Assembly: GCA_030756895.1 (NCBI GenBank) | Contig: JAVBIX010000010.1 | Coordinates: 1-64,000, forward strand | Origin: Synechococcus sp. SP2 MAG | GTDB lineage: Bacteria > Cyanobacteriota > Cyanobacteriia > PCC-6307 > Cyanobiaceae | DNA: 64,000 bases | Reading direction: 5' to 3' | Part shown: piece after piece, positions 27,614 through 37,173 of the stretch | Position numbering within the stretch: the first letter of the stretch is position 1 | Layout of the letters: the number at the start of each line of letters is the position of its first letter | Made by a program: the position numbers and the translations under genes | Notes under the pieces: generated by a model | Told to the model about the DNA's origin: nothing | What the model saw: only the letters and a program-made list of their open reading frames with translations | The model's database searches: none

Positions 27614-29509
27614 TCAACTGAGTTCTGCGCCTGGATAGCCGCGCGGAGTCACCATGCGGCCGCCTTCCAGTCTGCTGCTGCTATTCCCGATAACCAGAAC
27701 AGTCAGCATGTCAACAGTGTCAACGGGCAAGCTGTCGAGCCGGCAGAACGAGACGTGTTCCTCTTGTCGACCTAATTGTCTTGCCATCACAACAGGTGTG
27801 GAGTCAGGGCGTTGGGTTAGCAGGATGTCTTTGGCACGTTGCAGCTGCCAATCACGTCCTTTGGAGCGGGGGTTGTAGAGAGCAACGACGAAATCGCCCT
27901 TGGCAGCTCCTTCTAGTCGTCGTTCAATCACCTCCCATGGGGTGAGGCGATCGCTCAAACTCACGGTGCAGAAGTCATGCATCAGCGGAGCACCAGCTTT
28001 TGCCGCTGCAAGCTGCAGTGCAGAGATACCTGGATGCACGGCAAAGCGAGGTCGTTCGTCTTCTGGTAAGTCCAACCAGAGCTCAAGCGCAAGCCCTGCC
28101 ATTCCATAAATCCCGCTGTCGCCAGACGACACCAACGCCACCCGAACGCCTTGGCGAGCAAGACTCAGAGCTTGCTGGCAGCGGTCCCTTTCCATGGTGA
28201 GTTGCCCATCCAGCCGGATCTGATCCGGACGGCGCAGCGGTTCCAGCAAGTCGAGGTAGAGCCCGTATCCCACCCAGGCAGGACAGCGCGCTAAGGCACT
28301 GCGGGCTTCAGGCGTGAGGAGGGCCAGATCCCCTGGACCACTTCCAACTAGGTGTAATTCTCCGCGCTGGGGTGCATGGGCCTCCATGCTTTCGGCAATC
28401 GCCACGGTGACGGCGCCGCGTTCCTCGTCGTTGGCGTGGGTGATCCGTTTGTGCAGTTTGAGTTGTCCCTTATTTCCAGCACTCAGTAATGCAGCGGCTT
28501 CTGCAACCGATCCGGTTCCCATTTCTGCAGCAACCACCTTGGATGGGGTTGGCACCGGCACACGATCTAATGCTGTTGCTTTGTGCAAGCGGAAGGGCCA
28601 TTGGTGATGCTGTGCGAGATCCAGGAGCGCCCGTTCATCGCCCTTGCGATCGATGCTGCTGATGCCTGCAACGGCGGCCTCTGCCAGGCCCGCCTCCTCG
28701 AGGGCGTTGCTCACGGCGCGCTGAACAAGGTTCAAGCTTGTGTCGCGTTCGCAGCCAATTCCAAGCCAAAGCAGTGCTGGGTGCCAAGTGCAAGCCTCCG
28801 CATGGTTTTTGGATGTGCTGATCTCCAGAGTTGGGATTGCACTCTCTGCATTGGCACTGCCTTCCTCGGCATCAAGGCTTAGAAGCTGGCTGGCTTGAGC
28901 CGCCGAACTGCTTTGCCACAGCTTGCTCCCCATCGATTGGATAAGACGGGTCGACTCTCCACGCGCCTGAGCCTTCATCAGTTGGGTCCAGTTAGCGCTT
29001 GTTCCGCCGCGTTTCCATCCCCAAGCATCTCCGAACGCATCGGTCGCAAGACGGCCTGAGACAGCACTGTCTCCGCTCAGAACCGCTTCCCCTCCAAGCG
29101 TGGCGGCGACCTCCCGGCTTAATTGTTCGGCACCAGCTTGGTGACCGCCAAGCAATGGGATCACTCTTTGCCCCTCTGCATCGAGCACCAGGACTGCAGG
29201 GTCACTTTCTTTGTCCTTCAACAGTGGAGCAATCAAACGGGTGACGGCACCTGTTGCTCCGATCACCATCAGCACTCCCCCCTCATGCCAGTGCTGCTGG
29301 ATCAACACCGCAGCTGAGTTCACCAGACAGGTTCCGTCTCGATCAGCAATGGTGGCGGCTGCACCGGGAGTGAGTGCCAGTTGATCAGTGAGGCCAGATT
29401 GCTGAAGTCTTTGCATCAAAGGCCAGGCCCTCGAGGACAGCCCTAGGGCCAATCGCCGTGCAGCGAACGGAGGAGAGGAGTCGTTCAGGGCAGGAGTTTC
29501 GGAGGTCAA
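27614..29509 (-). CDS. cobJ: CbiG-CobJ fusion: cobalamin biosynthesis protein and precorrin-3B C17-methyltransferase
   Basis: A 631-residue fusion of two corrin-ring enzymes. Residues about 15-190 are a CbiG N-terminal type domain (VIGATGAVTRLIAPLL, PLLGGHQAGAEQL). Residues about 245-370 are the CbiG C-terminal domain (LGIGCERDTS). Residues about 385-625 are the CobJ/CbiH methyltransferase (LHLVGSGPGDLALLTPEA, VALVSSGDSGIYGMAG, ALYNPRSKGRDWQL). The start is TTG at 29509, sharing bases with the TGA of the upstream gene, so expression is coupled. The next in-frame ATG would cut into the CbiG domain. Fused CbiG/CobJ proteins occur in other cyanobacteria. Confidence 0.93.
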   Translation of the reverse strand: MTSETPALNDSSPPFAARRLALGLSSRAWPLMQRLQQSGLTDQLALTPGAAATIADRDGTCLVNSAAVLIQQHWHEGGVLMVIGATGAVTRLIAPLLKDKESDPAVLVLDAEGQRVIPLLGGHQAGAEQLSREVAATLGGEAVLSGDSAVSGRLATDAFGDAWGWKRGGTSANWTQLMKAQARGESTRLIQSMGSKLWQSSSAAQASQLLSLDAEEGSANAESAIPTLEISTSKNHAEACTWHPALLWLGIGCERDTSLNLVQRAVSNALEEAGLAEAAVAGISSIDRKGDERALLDLAQHHQWPFRLHKATALDRVPVPTPSKVVAAEMGTGSVAEAAALLSAGNKGQLKLHKRITHANDEERGAVTVAIAESMEAHAPQRGELHLVGSGPGDLALLTPEARSALARCPAWVGYGLYLDLLEPLRRPDQIRLDGQLTMERDRCQQALSLARQGVRVALVSSGDSGIYGMAGLALELWLDLPEDERPRFAVHPGISALQLAAAKAGAPLMHDFCTVSLSDRLTPWEVIERRLEGAAKGDFVVALYNPRSKGRDWQLQRAKDILLTQRPDSTPVVMARQLGRQEEHVSFCRLDSLPVDTVDMLTVLVIGNSSSRLEGGRMVTPRGYPGAELS

Positions 29510-31005
29510 CGCAGGGTGCCATCGGGGTTCAATAGTTCCCGGGCTGATCCTCCCAGGGTGCTGGTTGGAGAAATTCTTTCTGGTTCGATGTTGATAGTCG
29601 GAGCCCTTGATGGGGTTTCAGGTTCCGGGGCAACGGGCTTGCTGGGTTCAGGCGAGGGTTCCGAAGGAGTCCCTGCTTTTGAAATGGCCCCCTCCGCTGT
29701 GTCAACTCCCTTCTCTGGCAGGGCTGTCTCTTGTAACGATGTTTCTGGCAATGCTGCTTCTGACAATGACGTTGTTTTTGCTGGCTTGAGCTTCAAATCT
29801 TCGGGCTGAGCGAGCTCTTCTCCTTCCGCTTTCCTGTCCAGAGCCTTTTCATCCATACCTTGTTCACCCATGGCTTGTTCATCCACAGCCCCTTCATCCA
29901 CAGCCGTTCCTGTTGGGTCCTCTTCCTTTAATGCTTGTTCGTTTGGAGCTGCGCTCTCGGCGCCTTCCAGGCCAAGGATGTCTTCTTCACTCACGAGCTC
30001 TTGCATTGCGCTCGGGTCTTCAGGCTTAGCTTCACCCAACAAACGGGCTAGTTGCGTGTCATCAAGGCTCGATTGAAACCAAATCGGTTTTGGGTTCTGC
30101 TGCTCAGGGACCGCTCTCAATTGGTTATTGAACATTGGCTCGAGCGATTCACCGATCCCATTCAGCAACTCCATCTGAACGGTGTTGATTCCTTTGCGGT
30201 TGTCGATTCCCTGGAGCCAAAGGGCATCTTGTTGGTCCACGACAAAGCTGTCGTCGTTAACGGTGATGCGAAGGCGCCAGCGAGCATCTCCAGCTCTGAG
30301 GTTTTGAAGGGGAGCGTTCCATACCAACCAATCGAGCAGCAAAGGACTATCACCTCCAAGCTCAGCTGGACTCACCACCGCCAGCCAAGGGGAATCGCCT
30401 TTTGGCTGCGTGCCCATGAGGGGCCGCAGCTGATCTACAGACCAATGCAAGCTGGCACCAGGAGTTTTGACGGCTTCTCCCCAGGGATAGGCCGCATAGG
30501 CCGTGAACCTGTGGCTCCCCGGACTCAAGGAGGGGAGTTCAAGCGTTACTCGGTTTCCGTTTCGTTCACTTAAACGGATAGCTGCTTGGTCATCAATTTG
30601 AATCGCGACGTGGGCTCCGAGTCCGAGTTCGCTGTCGTTAGCGAGGGGCCAATCCTCGATTTTCAATTCCAGATTGAGTGGGCCGCCCTTGAGCTGGGAC
30701 CCATCCAAGGGGCTGATGAGCGAGAGCTGGGGATGATGCTTTGCCAAGGCTTGATGAAACTGCTGAACCGCACCAGGTGGCTCCACTTCTCGAAGACGGC
30801 CTGAGGGGGTTTGGGTGGGAAGATTCGAGCCTTGATTAGGAGCTGACCCCGAGTTGCGCTGATTGGCCCAGGGCAGGGGCGGAATGGCCAGAACGGGTTG
30901 TCCAATGCCACACAGGAGGATCAGTACGAAGAGCGCTGCGAACCATCGGATGCTTGCGTGTCGCCGGCCCGATTTATCCATGGAGCGGAGAGGATGTGTC
31001 GCCAT
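29506..31005 (-). CDS. exported protein of unknown function with acidic low-complexity C-terminal half
   Basis: A 499-residue protein that I do not recognise. The N-terminus has a basic segment then a hydrophobic core (WFAALFVLILLCGIG) ending in QPVLA, a good signal-peptide pattern. Residues about 85-185 look like a beta-sandwich (SLISPLDGSQLKGGPLNLELKI, VTLELPSLSPGSHRFTAYA). The second half is dominated by Glu, Ala, Asp and Pro, including short imperfect repeats of the type (V/M)DEx(A/G). The end is LLNPDGTLR. ATG at 31005 is chosen; GTG at 31020 and ATG at 30963 are in frame. It overlaps the CbiG-CobJ start, so it heads that transcription unit. A periplasmic or cell-surface role is inferred. 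Confidence 0.75.
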   Translation of the reverse strand: MATHPLRSMDKSGRRHASIRWFAALFVLILLCGIGQPVLAIPPLPWANQRNSGSAPNQGSNLPTQTPSGRLREVEPPGAVQQFHQALAKHHPQLSLISPLDGSQLKGGPLNLELKIEDWPLANDSELGLGAHVAIQIDDQAAIRLSERNGNRVTLELPSLSPGSHRFTAYAAYPWGEAVKTPGASLHWSVDQLRPLMGTQPKGDSPWLAVVSPAELGGDSPLLLDWLVWNAPLQNLRAGDARWRLRITVNDDSFVVDQQDALWLQGIDNRKGINTVQMELLNGIGESLEPMFNNQLRAVPEQQNPKPIWFQSSLDDTQLARLLGEAKPEDPSAMQELVSEEDILGLEGAESAAPNEQALKEEDPTGTAVDEGAVDEQAMGEQGMDEKALDRKAEGEELAQPEDLKLKPAKTTSLSEAALPETSLQETALPEKGVDTAEGAISKAGTPSEPSPEPSKPVAPEPETPSRAPTINIEPERISPTSTLGGSARELLNPDGTLR

Positions 31006-31169
31006 TCTGAATGGCGCCACTACTCAGGTCTAGGGCCCTGACTGAGTATTTATTAGAGAAGGAAAATAAGCGGCTTGTTGATAGTTTTTTGTCTTTACTG
31101 GGATGTTCTCGCTGACACCACCTGCAAACCAGACCCCAGTTGCAGACTGGTTCGCCGCCGGATTGAACC

Positions 31170-31213
31170 TTTGTAACTCGATGATGGTTTAGGCCCTCTC
31201 GCGACTCTATGCT
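31170..31213 (+). promoter_or_regulatory. candidate psaA promoter with HLR1-like octamer
   Basis: The 381 bases between the exported-protein gene and psaA (31006-31386) contain no convincing gene. TTTGTAAC at 31170-31177 is, on the minus strand, GTTACAAA, a full match to the RpaB/HLR1 octamer and identical to one upstream of psbA. A candidate -35 TGGTTT (31185-31190) and -10 TATGCT (31208-31213) are 17 bases apart. The octamer would lie just upstream of the -35, a position fitting activation of a photosystem I gene in low light. The -35 is weak, so the promoter call is tentative. Confidence 0.4.
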
Positions 31214-31386
31214 CGGATCAGCGGTCCCCTCTTTGGGGCCCAAAGCACCAGTGATAGCCAGGGTTTTCCTTGCTTGAGCTGGCGCCCGGCCAAAGCCTTC
31301 GGGCTGTGGTCGGGGCCCCGGCGAACTGTCCGGTTCTCCGGAGGGGTGGCCCTCCACCTCGATCCCGTCCCTCGAGGAACGACTCG

Positions 31387-33690
31387 ATGACCATTAGCCC
31401 ACCAGAGCGTGGGAGCACCGCGAAGAGCCAAGTCGAAAAGGTTGACAATCCAGCAACCTTTGAATTGTTCGGCAAGCCCGGACATTTCGACCGATCTCTC
31501 GCGAAAGGCCCCAAGACCACAACCTGGGTTTGGAACCTCCACGCCAACGCTCACGATTTCGATAGTCATACGAGTGACCTTGAAGAGGTTTCTCGGAAGA
31601 TCTTTAGTGCTCACTTCGGCCATTTGGCCGTGATCTTCATCTGGCTAAGCGGCGCCTTCTTCCACGGAGCCCGCTTCTCCAACTTCTCCGGCTGGCTCGC
31701 CGATCCCACCCACGTGAAGCCAAGTGCTCAGGTGGTGTGGCCCGTGTTTGGCCAGGAGATTCTCAACGGTGATATGGGTGCCGGTTTCCAAGGCATTCAG
31801 ATCACTTCTGGCCTCTTTCACGTCTGGCGTGCATGGGGCATCACCAATGAGACACAGCTGATGTCTCTTGCCATCGGCGCTTTGGTGATGGCTGGTCTCA
31901 TGCTCAATGCCGGTGTTTTTCACTATCACAAGGCAGCTCCCAAGCTCGAGTGGTTCCAGAACGTTGAGTCGATGCTCAACCACCACTTGGCAGGTTTGCT
32001 CGGTCTCGGTTCACTCTCTTGGACCGGTCACCTTCTGCATGTTTCTCTGCCGACGACAAAGTTGATGGATGCCATCGACGCCGGCCAGCCGCTGGTGCTC
32101 AATGGCAAGACCATTGCTTCTGTCGCAGACATTCCACTGCCCCACGAATTCTTTAACCAGGATTTGATCGCGCAGCTCTATCCAGGATTTGGAGCCGGAA
32201 TCGGTGCCTTCTTCTCTGGTGATTGGGCTGCATACAGCGACTTCCTGACCTTTAAAGGTGGAATCAATCCAGTCACTGGAAGCATGTGGATGAGCGATAT
32301 CGCTCATCACCACCTAGCCATTGCGGTGCTGTTCATCGTGGCTGGTCACATGTACCGCACGAACTGGGGCATCGGTCACTCCATCAAGGAGATCCTCGAA
32401 GGTCAGAAGGGTGATCCCCTCCTGTTCCCTGCAACCAAGGGGCATGACGGACTCTTTGAGTTCATGACCACCTCTTGGCATGCTCAGTTGGGGGTCAACC
32501 TGGCCATGCTCGGTTCGCTGAGCATCATCGTGGCCCAGCACATGTATGCGATGCCTCCGTATCCATACATGGCGATTGACTACCCGACTCAGATCGGACT
32601 CTTCACCCACCACATGTGGATCGGTGGTTTCCTAATCGTTGGCGCTGCTGCTCACGCAGCTATCGCCATGATTCGCGATTACGACCCTGCCAAGCATGTG
32701 GATAACGTGCTCGATCGTGTGCTCAAAGCTCGCGATGCCCTGATCAGCCACCTGAACTGGGTGTGCATCTGGTTGGGCTTCCATAGCTTTGGCCTCTACA
32801 TCCACAACGACACAATGCGTGCTCTGGGTCGTCCCCAGGACATGTTTAGTGATTCAGCGATCCAGCTGAAGCCTGTGTTTGCTCAGTGGATCCAGGGTTT
32901 GCATGCCGGAGCTGCCGGTAGCACCGCACCTAACGCACTTGCTGGCGTTAGTGAAGTGTTCAACGGCTCCACGATTGCCGTTGGTGGCAAGGTTGCTGCA
33001 GCAGCGATTCCTCTAGGGACCGCTGACTTCATGGTGCACCACATCCACGCATTCACGATTCACGTGACTGTGTTGATCCTTCTCAAAGGTGTGCTCTATG
33101 CCCGTAGCTCTCGCCTCGTTCCAGATAAAGCAAACCTGGGCTTCCGCTTCCCTTGCGACGGACCCGGCCGAGGTGGCACCTGTCAGGTGTCTGCTTGGGA
33201 CCATGTGTTCCTAGGCCTGTTCTGGATGTACAACTCCCTGTCCATCGTGATCTTCCACTTCAGTTGGAAGATGCAAAGCGATGTTTGGGGAACCGTGAAT
33301 GCTGATGGCAGTGTCCAACACATCACGAATGGCAACTTCGCCAACAGTGCAATCACCATTAATGGCTGGCTGCGTGACTACCTGTGGGCTCAGGCCGCGC
33401 AGGTGATCAACAGCTACGGCTCGAACACCAGTGCCTATGGCCTGATGTTCCTTGGTGCTCACTTTGTCTGGGCCTTCAGCTTGATGTTCTTGTTCAGTGG
33501 CCGCGGCTACTGGCAGGAATTGATTGAGTCCATCGTTTGGGCTCACAACAAGCTGAAGGTGGCACCTGCCATCCAGCCCCGTGCACTGTCAATCACCCAG
33601 GGCCGTGCCGTGGGTGTCGCTCATTACCTTTTGGGCGGCATCGCGACCACATGGGCCTTCTTCCACGCCCACATCCTTGTGGTCGGCTGA
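31387..33690 (+). CDS. psaA: photosystem I core protein PsaA
   Basis: PsaA (P700 apoprotein A1), 767 residues and eleven membrane spans, binds half of P700, antenna chlorophylls and the FX cluster with PsaB. FX ligands are Cys590 and Cys599 in [12 protein letters not shown]. Abundant His in TM spans ([24 protein letters not shown]) are chlorophyll ligands. ATG at 31387 is preceded by GAGG at good spacing and starts [15 protein letters not shown], the normal marine Synechococcus N-terminus; the longer upstream frame is rejected. psaB follows after 21 bases. Confidence 0.99.
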   Translation: MTISPPERGSTAKSQVEKVDNPATFELFGKPGHFDRSLAKGPKTTTWVWNLHANAHDFDSHTSDLEEVSRKIFSAHFGHLAVIFIWLSGAFFHGARFSNFSGWLADPTHVKPSAQVVWPVFGQEILNGDMGAGFQGIQITSGLFHVWRAWGITNETQLMSLAIGALVMAGLMLNAGVFHYHKAAPKLEWFQNVESMLNHHLAGLLGLGSLSWTGHLLHVSLPTTKLMDAIDAGQPLVLNGKTIASVADIPLPHEFFNQDLIAQLYPGFGAGIGAFFSGDWAAYSDFLTFKGGINPVTGSMWMSDIAHHHLAIAVLFIVAGHMYRTNWGIGHSIKEILEGQKGDPLLFPATKGHDGLFEFMTTSWHAQLGVNLAMLGSLSIIVAQHMYAMPPYPYMAIDYPTQIGLFTHHMWIGGFLIVGAAAHAAIAMIRDYDPAKHVDNVLDRVLKARDALISHLNWVCIWLGFHSFGLYIHNDTMRALGRPQDMFSDSAIQLKPVFAQWIQGLHAGAAGSTAPNALAGVSEVFNGSTIAVGGKVAAAAIPLGTADFMVHHIHAFTIHVTVLILLKGVLYARSSRLVPDKANLGFRFPCDGPGRGGTCQVSAWDHVFLGLFWMYNSLSIVIFHFSWKMQSDVWGTVNADGSVQHITNGNFANSAITINGWLRDYLWAQAAQVINSYGSNTSAYGLMFLGAHFVWAFSLMFLFSGRGYWQELIESIVWAHNKLKVAPAIQPRALSITQGRAVGVAHYLLGGIATTWAFFHAHILVVG

Positions 33691-33711
33691 CCTACCTGAC
33701 CTTTCCCTCTA

Positions 33712-35928
33712 ATGGCAACGAAATTTCCTTCGTTTAGCCAGGGTCTGGCACAGGACCCGACAACCCGCCGCATCTGGTACGGGATCGCCACGGCTCACGA
33801 CTTCGAGAGCCATGACGGAATGACGGAGGAGAAGCTTTACCAAAAGCTCTTCTCCACCCATTTCGGGCATCTCGCCATCATCGGCCTCTGGGTTTCGGGA
33901 AACCTGTTCCATATCGCCTGGCAGGGCAACTTCGAGCAGTGGGTCGTCGACCCACTGCACGTGCGCCCAATCGCTCATGCAATTTGGGATCCCCACTTCG
34001 GTCAAGGCGCGATTGACGCCTTTACCCAAGCGGGTGCATCCTCCCCTGTGAATATTGCCTATTCAGGGCTCTATCACTGGTTTTACACGATCGGCATGAC
34101 CTCGAATGCCGAGCTGTATCAGGGATCCATCTTCATGATGATCCTGTCGGCTTGGGCTTTGTTCGCTGGTTGGCTGCACTTGCAGCCCAAGTTCCGTCCG
34201 TCTCTTGCTTGGTTTAAAAACGCCGAATCCCGCCTGAACCACCACCTGGCTGTTCTGTTCGGATTCAGCTCCATTGCATGGACCGGTCACCTGGTTCACG
34301 TGGCTATTCCTGAGTCCCGTGGTCAGCACGTTGGTTGGGACAACTTCCTCAACGTGATGCCTCACCCAGCTGGGTTGGGTCCATTCTTCACCGGCAATTG
34401 GGGCGTGTATGCCCAAAACCCTGACACCACAGGTCAGGTTTTTGGTACCGCAGAAGGATCAGGCACTGCGATCCTGACCTTCCTCGGTGGCTTCCACCCC
34501 CAGACCGAAGCCCTCTGGCTTTCTGATATCGCCCATCACCATTTGGCCATTGGCGTGATCTTCGTGATCGCCGGCCACATGTATCGGACGAACTTCGGAA
34601 TCGGTCACTCCATCCGCGAGATCCTTGAAGCGCACAACCCACCAACCGGAACTCCCGGCAACTTGGGTGCTGGCCACAAAGGTCTCTACGACACCATCAA
34701 CAACAGCCTGCACTTCCAGCTTGGTCTTGCTCTCGCCTCTCTTGGCGTGATCACCAGCTTGGTTGCTCAGCACATGTATGCAATGCCGTCGTATGCCTTC
34801 ATCGCGAAGGACTACACGACCCAGGCAGCGCTTTACACCCATCACCAGTACATCGCCATCTTCTTGATGTGTGGTGCCTTCGCCCACGGTGCGATCTTCT
34901 TTATCCGCGATTACGACCCCGAAGCCAATAAGGACAACGTCCTGGCTCGGATGCTCGAGCACAAAGAAGCCATCATTAGTCACCTGAGCTGGGTCTCACT
35001 TTTCCTGGGCTTTCACACTCTCGGCCTCTACGTCCATAACGACGTGGTTGTTGCGTTTGGAACCCCTGAGAAGCAGATCTTGGTTGAGCCTGTCTTTGCA
35101 CAGTTCGTCCAAGCTGCTTCCGGTAAAGCGATTTACGGCTTTGATGTTCTCCTAGCGAACGCTGGTGGTGCTGCTGCCAATGCCAACGCTGCCTACATGG
35201 GCGGTTGGATGGATGCCATCAATGGTGTTCGTGGCAGCAACGACTTGTTCCTGCCGATTGGCCCTGGTGACTTCCTTGTTCACCATGCCATCGCTCTAGG
35301 TCTCCACACCACCACCCTGATCCTTGTGAAGGGTGCTCTGGATGCACGTGGATCCAAGTTGATGCCTGACAAGAAGGACTTCGGTTACTCCTTCCCCTGC
35401 GACGGCCCTGGCCGTGGCGGTACCTGTGATATCTCTGCCTGGGACTCTTTCTATCTAGCTGTCTTCTGGGCTCTGAACACAGTGGGTTGGGTCACCTTCT
35501 ACTGGCACTGGAAGCACCTTGCGATTTGGCAGGGCAACGTGGCTCAGTTCAACGAGTCCAGCACCTATCTGATGGGCTGGTTCCGCGACTACCTCTGGCT
35601 GAACAGTTCACAGCTGATCAATGGCTACAACCCATTTGGCAGCAACAACCTGGCTGTTTGGTCTTGGATGTTCTTGTTCGGTCACTTGGTTTGGGCGACA
35701 GGATTCATGTTCCTGATCTCCTGGCGTGGTTATTGGCAGGAGCTGATTGAGACCATCGTTTGGGCTCATCAGCGCACTCCTCTGGCCAACCTTGTTGGCT
35801 GGCGCGACAAGCCTGTGGCTCTCTCCATCGTCCAGGCTCGTGTTGTGGGTCTTGCTCACTTCACGATCGGGTACATCCTCACGTACGCCGCCTTCTTGAT
35901 CGCCTCCACATCGGGCAAGTTTGGCTGA
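33712..35928 (+). CDS. psaB: photosystem I core protein PsaB
   Basis: PsaB (P700 apoprotein A2), 738 residues, partner of PsaA in the photosystem I heart. FX ligands are Cys563 and Cys572 in [13 protein letters not shown]. It starts [20 protein letters not shown] and ends IASTSGKFG. It is co-transcribed with psaA, and a strong terminator follows at 35976. Confidence 0.99.
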   Translation: MATKFPSFSQGLAQDPTTRRIWYGIATAHDFESHDGMTEEKLYQKLFSTHFGHLAIIGLWVSGNLFHIAWQGNFEQWVVDPLHVRPIAHAIWDPHFGQGAIDAFTQAGASSPVNIAYSGLYHWFYTIGMTSNAELYQGSIFMMILSAWALFAGWLHLQPKFRPSLAWFKNAESRLNHHLAVLFGFSSIAWTGHLVHVAIPESRGQHVGWDNFLNVMPHPAGLGPFFTGNWGVYAQNPDTTGQVFGTAEGSGTAILTFLGGFHPQTEALWLSDIAHHHLAIGVIFVIAGHMYRTNFGIGHSIREILEAHNPPTGTPGNLGAGHKGLYDTINNSLHFQLGLALASLGVITSLVAQHMYAMPSYAFIAKDYTTQAALYTHHQYIAIFLMCGAFAHGAIFFIRDYDPEANKDNVLARMLEHKEAIISHLSWVSLFLGFHTLGLYVHNDVVVAFGTPEKQILVEPVFAQFVQAASGKAIYGFDVLLANAGGAAANANAAYMGGWMDAINGVRGSNDLFLPIGPGDFLVHHAIALGLHTTTLILVKGALDARGSKLMPDKKDFGYSFPCDGPGRGGTCDISAWDSFYLAVFWALNTVGWVTFYWHWKHLAIWQGNVAQFNESSTYLMGWFRDYLWLNSSQLINGYNPFGSNNLAVWSWMFLFGHLVWATGFMFLISWRGYWQELIETIVWAHQRTPLANLVGWRDKPVALSIVQARVVGLAHFTIGYILTYAAFLIASTSGKFG

Positions 35929-35975
35929 TTCAGTCCAAACCTCTGCCTGATTAACGAGCCGTTTCTCAGAGATTC

Positions 35976-36004
35976 ACCCGTCCGGTCTCCCGGGCGGGTT
36001 TTTT
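35976..36004 (+). terminator. terminator of the psaAB operon
   Basis: A 10-bp GC-rich stem with one G-T pair (35976-35985 with 35990-35999, four-base loop) is followed by six T. It lies 48 bases after the psaB stop and is the strongest terminator in the window. Confidence 0.95.
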
Positions 36005-36071
36005 ATGTGAATCAAGCATCCAGCTAGGCAAACACCTATGAACAATCCAGCCCAATAAGAGCTTTGGCTCC

Positions 36072-36134
36072 GTGCATCGTTTCCTTCTGATCTCTGCTGC
36101 TGTTGGGGCGTTTCTGTTTAATTACCGCCGCTAA
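36072..36134 (+). CDS. possible micropeptide downstream of psaB (doubtful)
   Basis: A 20-codon frame starting GTG and coding for MHRFLLISAAVGAFLFNYRR. The hydrophobic core is flanked by basic ends, as in the tiny single-span subunits of photosystems and the cytochrome b6f complex. It begins after the psaAB terminator and its last 17 bases overlap the 3' end of the convergent cupin gene. No promoter or good ribosome-binding site is evident and I recognise no known subunit. It may well be chance. Confidence 0.15.
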   Translation: MHRFLLISAAVGAFLFNYRR

Positions 36135-37071
36135 AGGCGATGTCCAGCGTGCGCAGATAGGTGTGCAGGCCCGCATCTTGAATCGGCAGCACGTAGGCAT
36201 CGGCGCCGGACTCGTTGTGGTGAGAATGCCAATAACCAGGTGGTGTCACGAAGGCGGCTCCCGGGACCCAATCTTCTCGATGCCCATTGATAATCATCCC
36301 GCTGGCATCAAGCTTCGTGCCGATCATGGTGTAGCAGCCGGGTTGGCAATCAACAGCGAAATCAAGAGCGATGGATTGGTGGCGGTGGGGTCGCTGTATC
36401 TGGCCAGAAGGCAAGATTCCGAGCATGGCCCAGAGCGTATGGGTGATCGTTCGCGTTTGTGGGAAATTGCTGTTGCCAAGCAAAACGCTGACACGGTTGG
36501 CGCGAGCACCGTTGGGGCTGCTCGCAATCGCTTCTAGATGTCGTTTGCTGTCCAGGTAGCTGTAAAAGCTGGGCTCAAAGCGAGCTTGAGCTGGTTCAAC
36601 TCCGAGGTAACGAAGGAGTGGAGCATCATGCACCCAATAAAGACCTGCCTTTTTGTGGGTGGTGTGAATCGCGTCTCCACCGGCAGGCAACACCAACATG
36701 TCTCCTTTTGACCATTGGAATGTTTGCCCACAAGCTTGCGTCTCCCCTTCTCCATTCGTGACGAAAAACAGCTGACTTGTCGCAACAGCACTGGTGCGTT
36801 GCTCACCACGGTCGAGGCGCACAAAATTGGCGCAAAGAGAGGGACCGGTGGCTGGGCCAGCGCAGCCCAGCTGTTCACTCAGATCGAGAGGAAGAACATC
36901 ACAACCGGTTTGATCAAAAAAATCTGGCGAAAACGAGCGATAGGGAACCGATGCAATCAGGCCACTCTGTTGAGGGTTTGCAGCGGAGCGGTAATCAAAA
37001 AAACGGGCTTGCTCAGATGAGGTCTGATTCAATGTGGGAGCTACCAAGGATTCGACCCCAACGGGATGCAT
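36118..37071 (-). CDS. cupin-domain protein
   Basis: A 317-residue protein with two cupin-type halves. The first has QLFFVTNGEGETQACGQTFQWSKGDMLVLPAGG, a clear cupin motif 2 pattern (around residues 100-133). The second has RPHRHQS and a PPGYWHSHHNESG block in which several His could bind a metal. The layout recalls bicupin dioxygenases of the gentisate 1,2-dioxygenase type, but the substrate cannot be inferred. It is transcribed toward psaB; a desaturase gene lies downstream on the same strand with a 102-base gap. Metal binding and enzyme activity are inference. Confidence 0.8.
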   Translation of the reverse strand: MHPVGVESLVAPTLNQTSSEQARFFDYRSAANPQQSGLIASVPYRSFSPDFFDQTGCDVLPLDLSEQLGCAGPATGPSLCANFVRLDRGEQRTSAVATSQLFFVTNGEGETQACGQTFQWSKGDMLVLPAGGDAIHTTHKKAGLYWVHDAPLLRYLGVEPAQARFEPSFYSYLDSKRHLEAIASSPNGARANRVSVLLGNSNFPQTRTITHTLWAMLGILPSGQIQRPHRHQSIALDFAVDCQPGCYTMIGTKLDASGMIINGHREDWVPGAAFVTPPGYWHSHHNESGADAYVLPIQDAGLHTYLRTLDIAFSGGN

Positions 37072-37173
37072 ACCTTATCGATCAATGGGGTTTGAGTTGT
37101 ATGGGTTTTGTCTTTCTTGGAAGCCAGCCTTAGGCGGGCTGCACTACGGCAGAGCATGGAATTAGAACTTTGC

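Noticed and set aside
31270-31386. Upstream in-frame extension of psaA
   Set aside because: It adds about 39 residues not found in PsaA, and the internal ATG at 31387 has a good ribosome-binding site and the known N-terminus.
34459-34983. 174-codon antisense frame in psaB
   Set aside because: Codon constraint of the highly conserved psaB suffices to keep the opposite strand open.
36103-36537. 144-codon frame opposite the cupin gene
   Set aside because: Antisense to clear cupin motifs with no start context; treated as chance.
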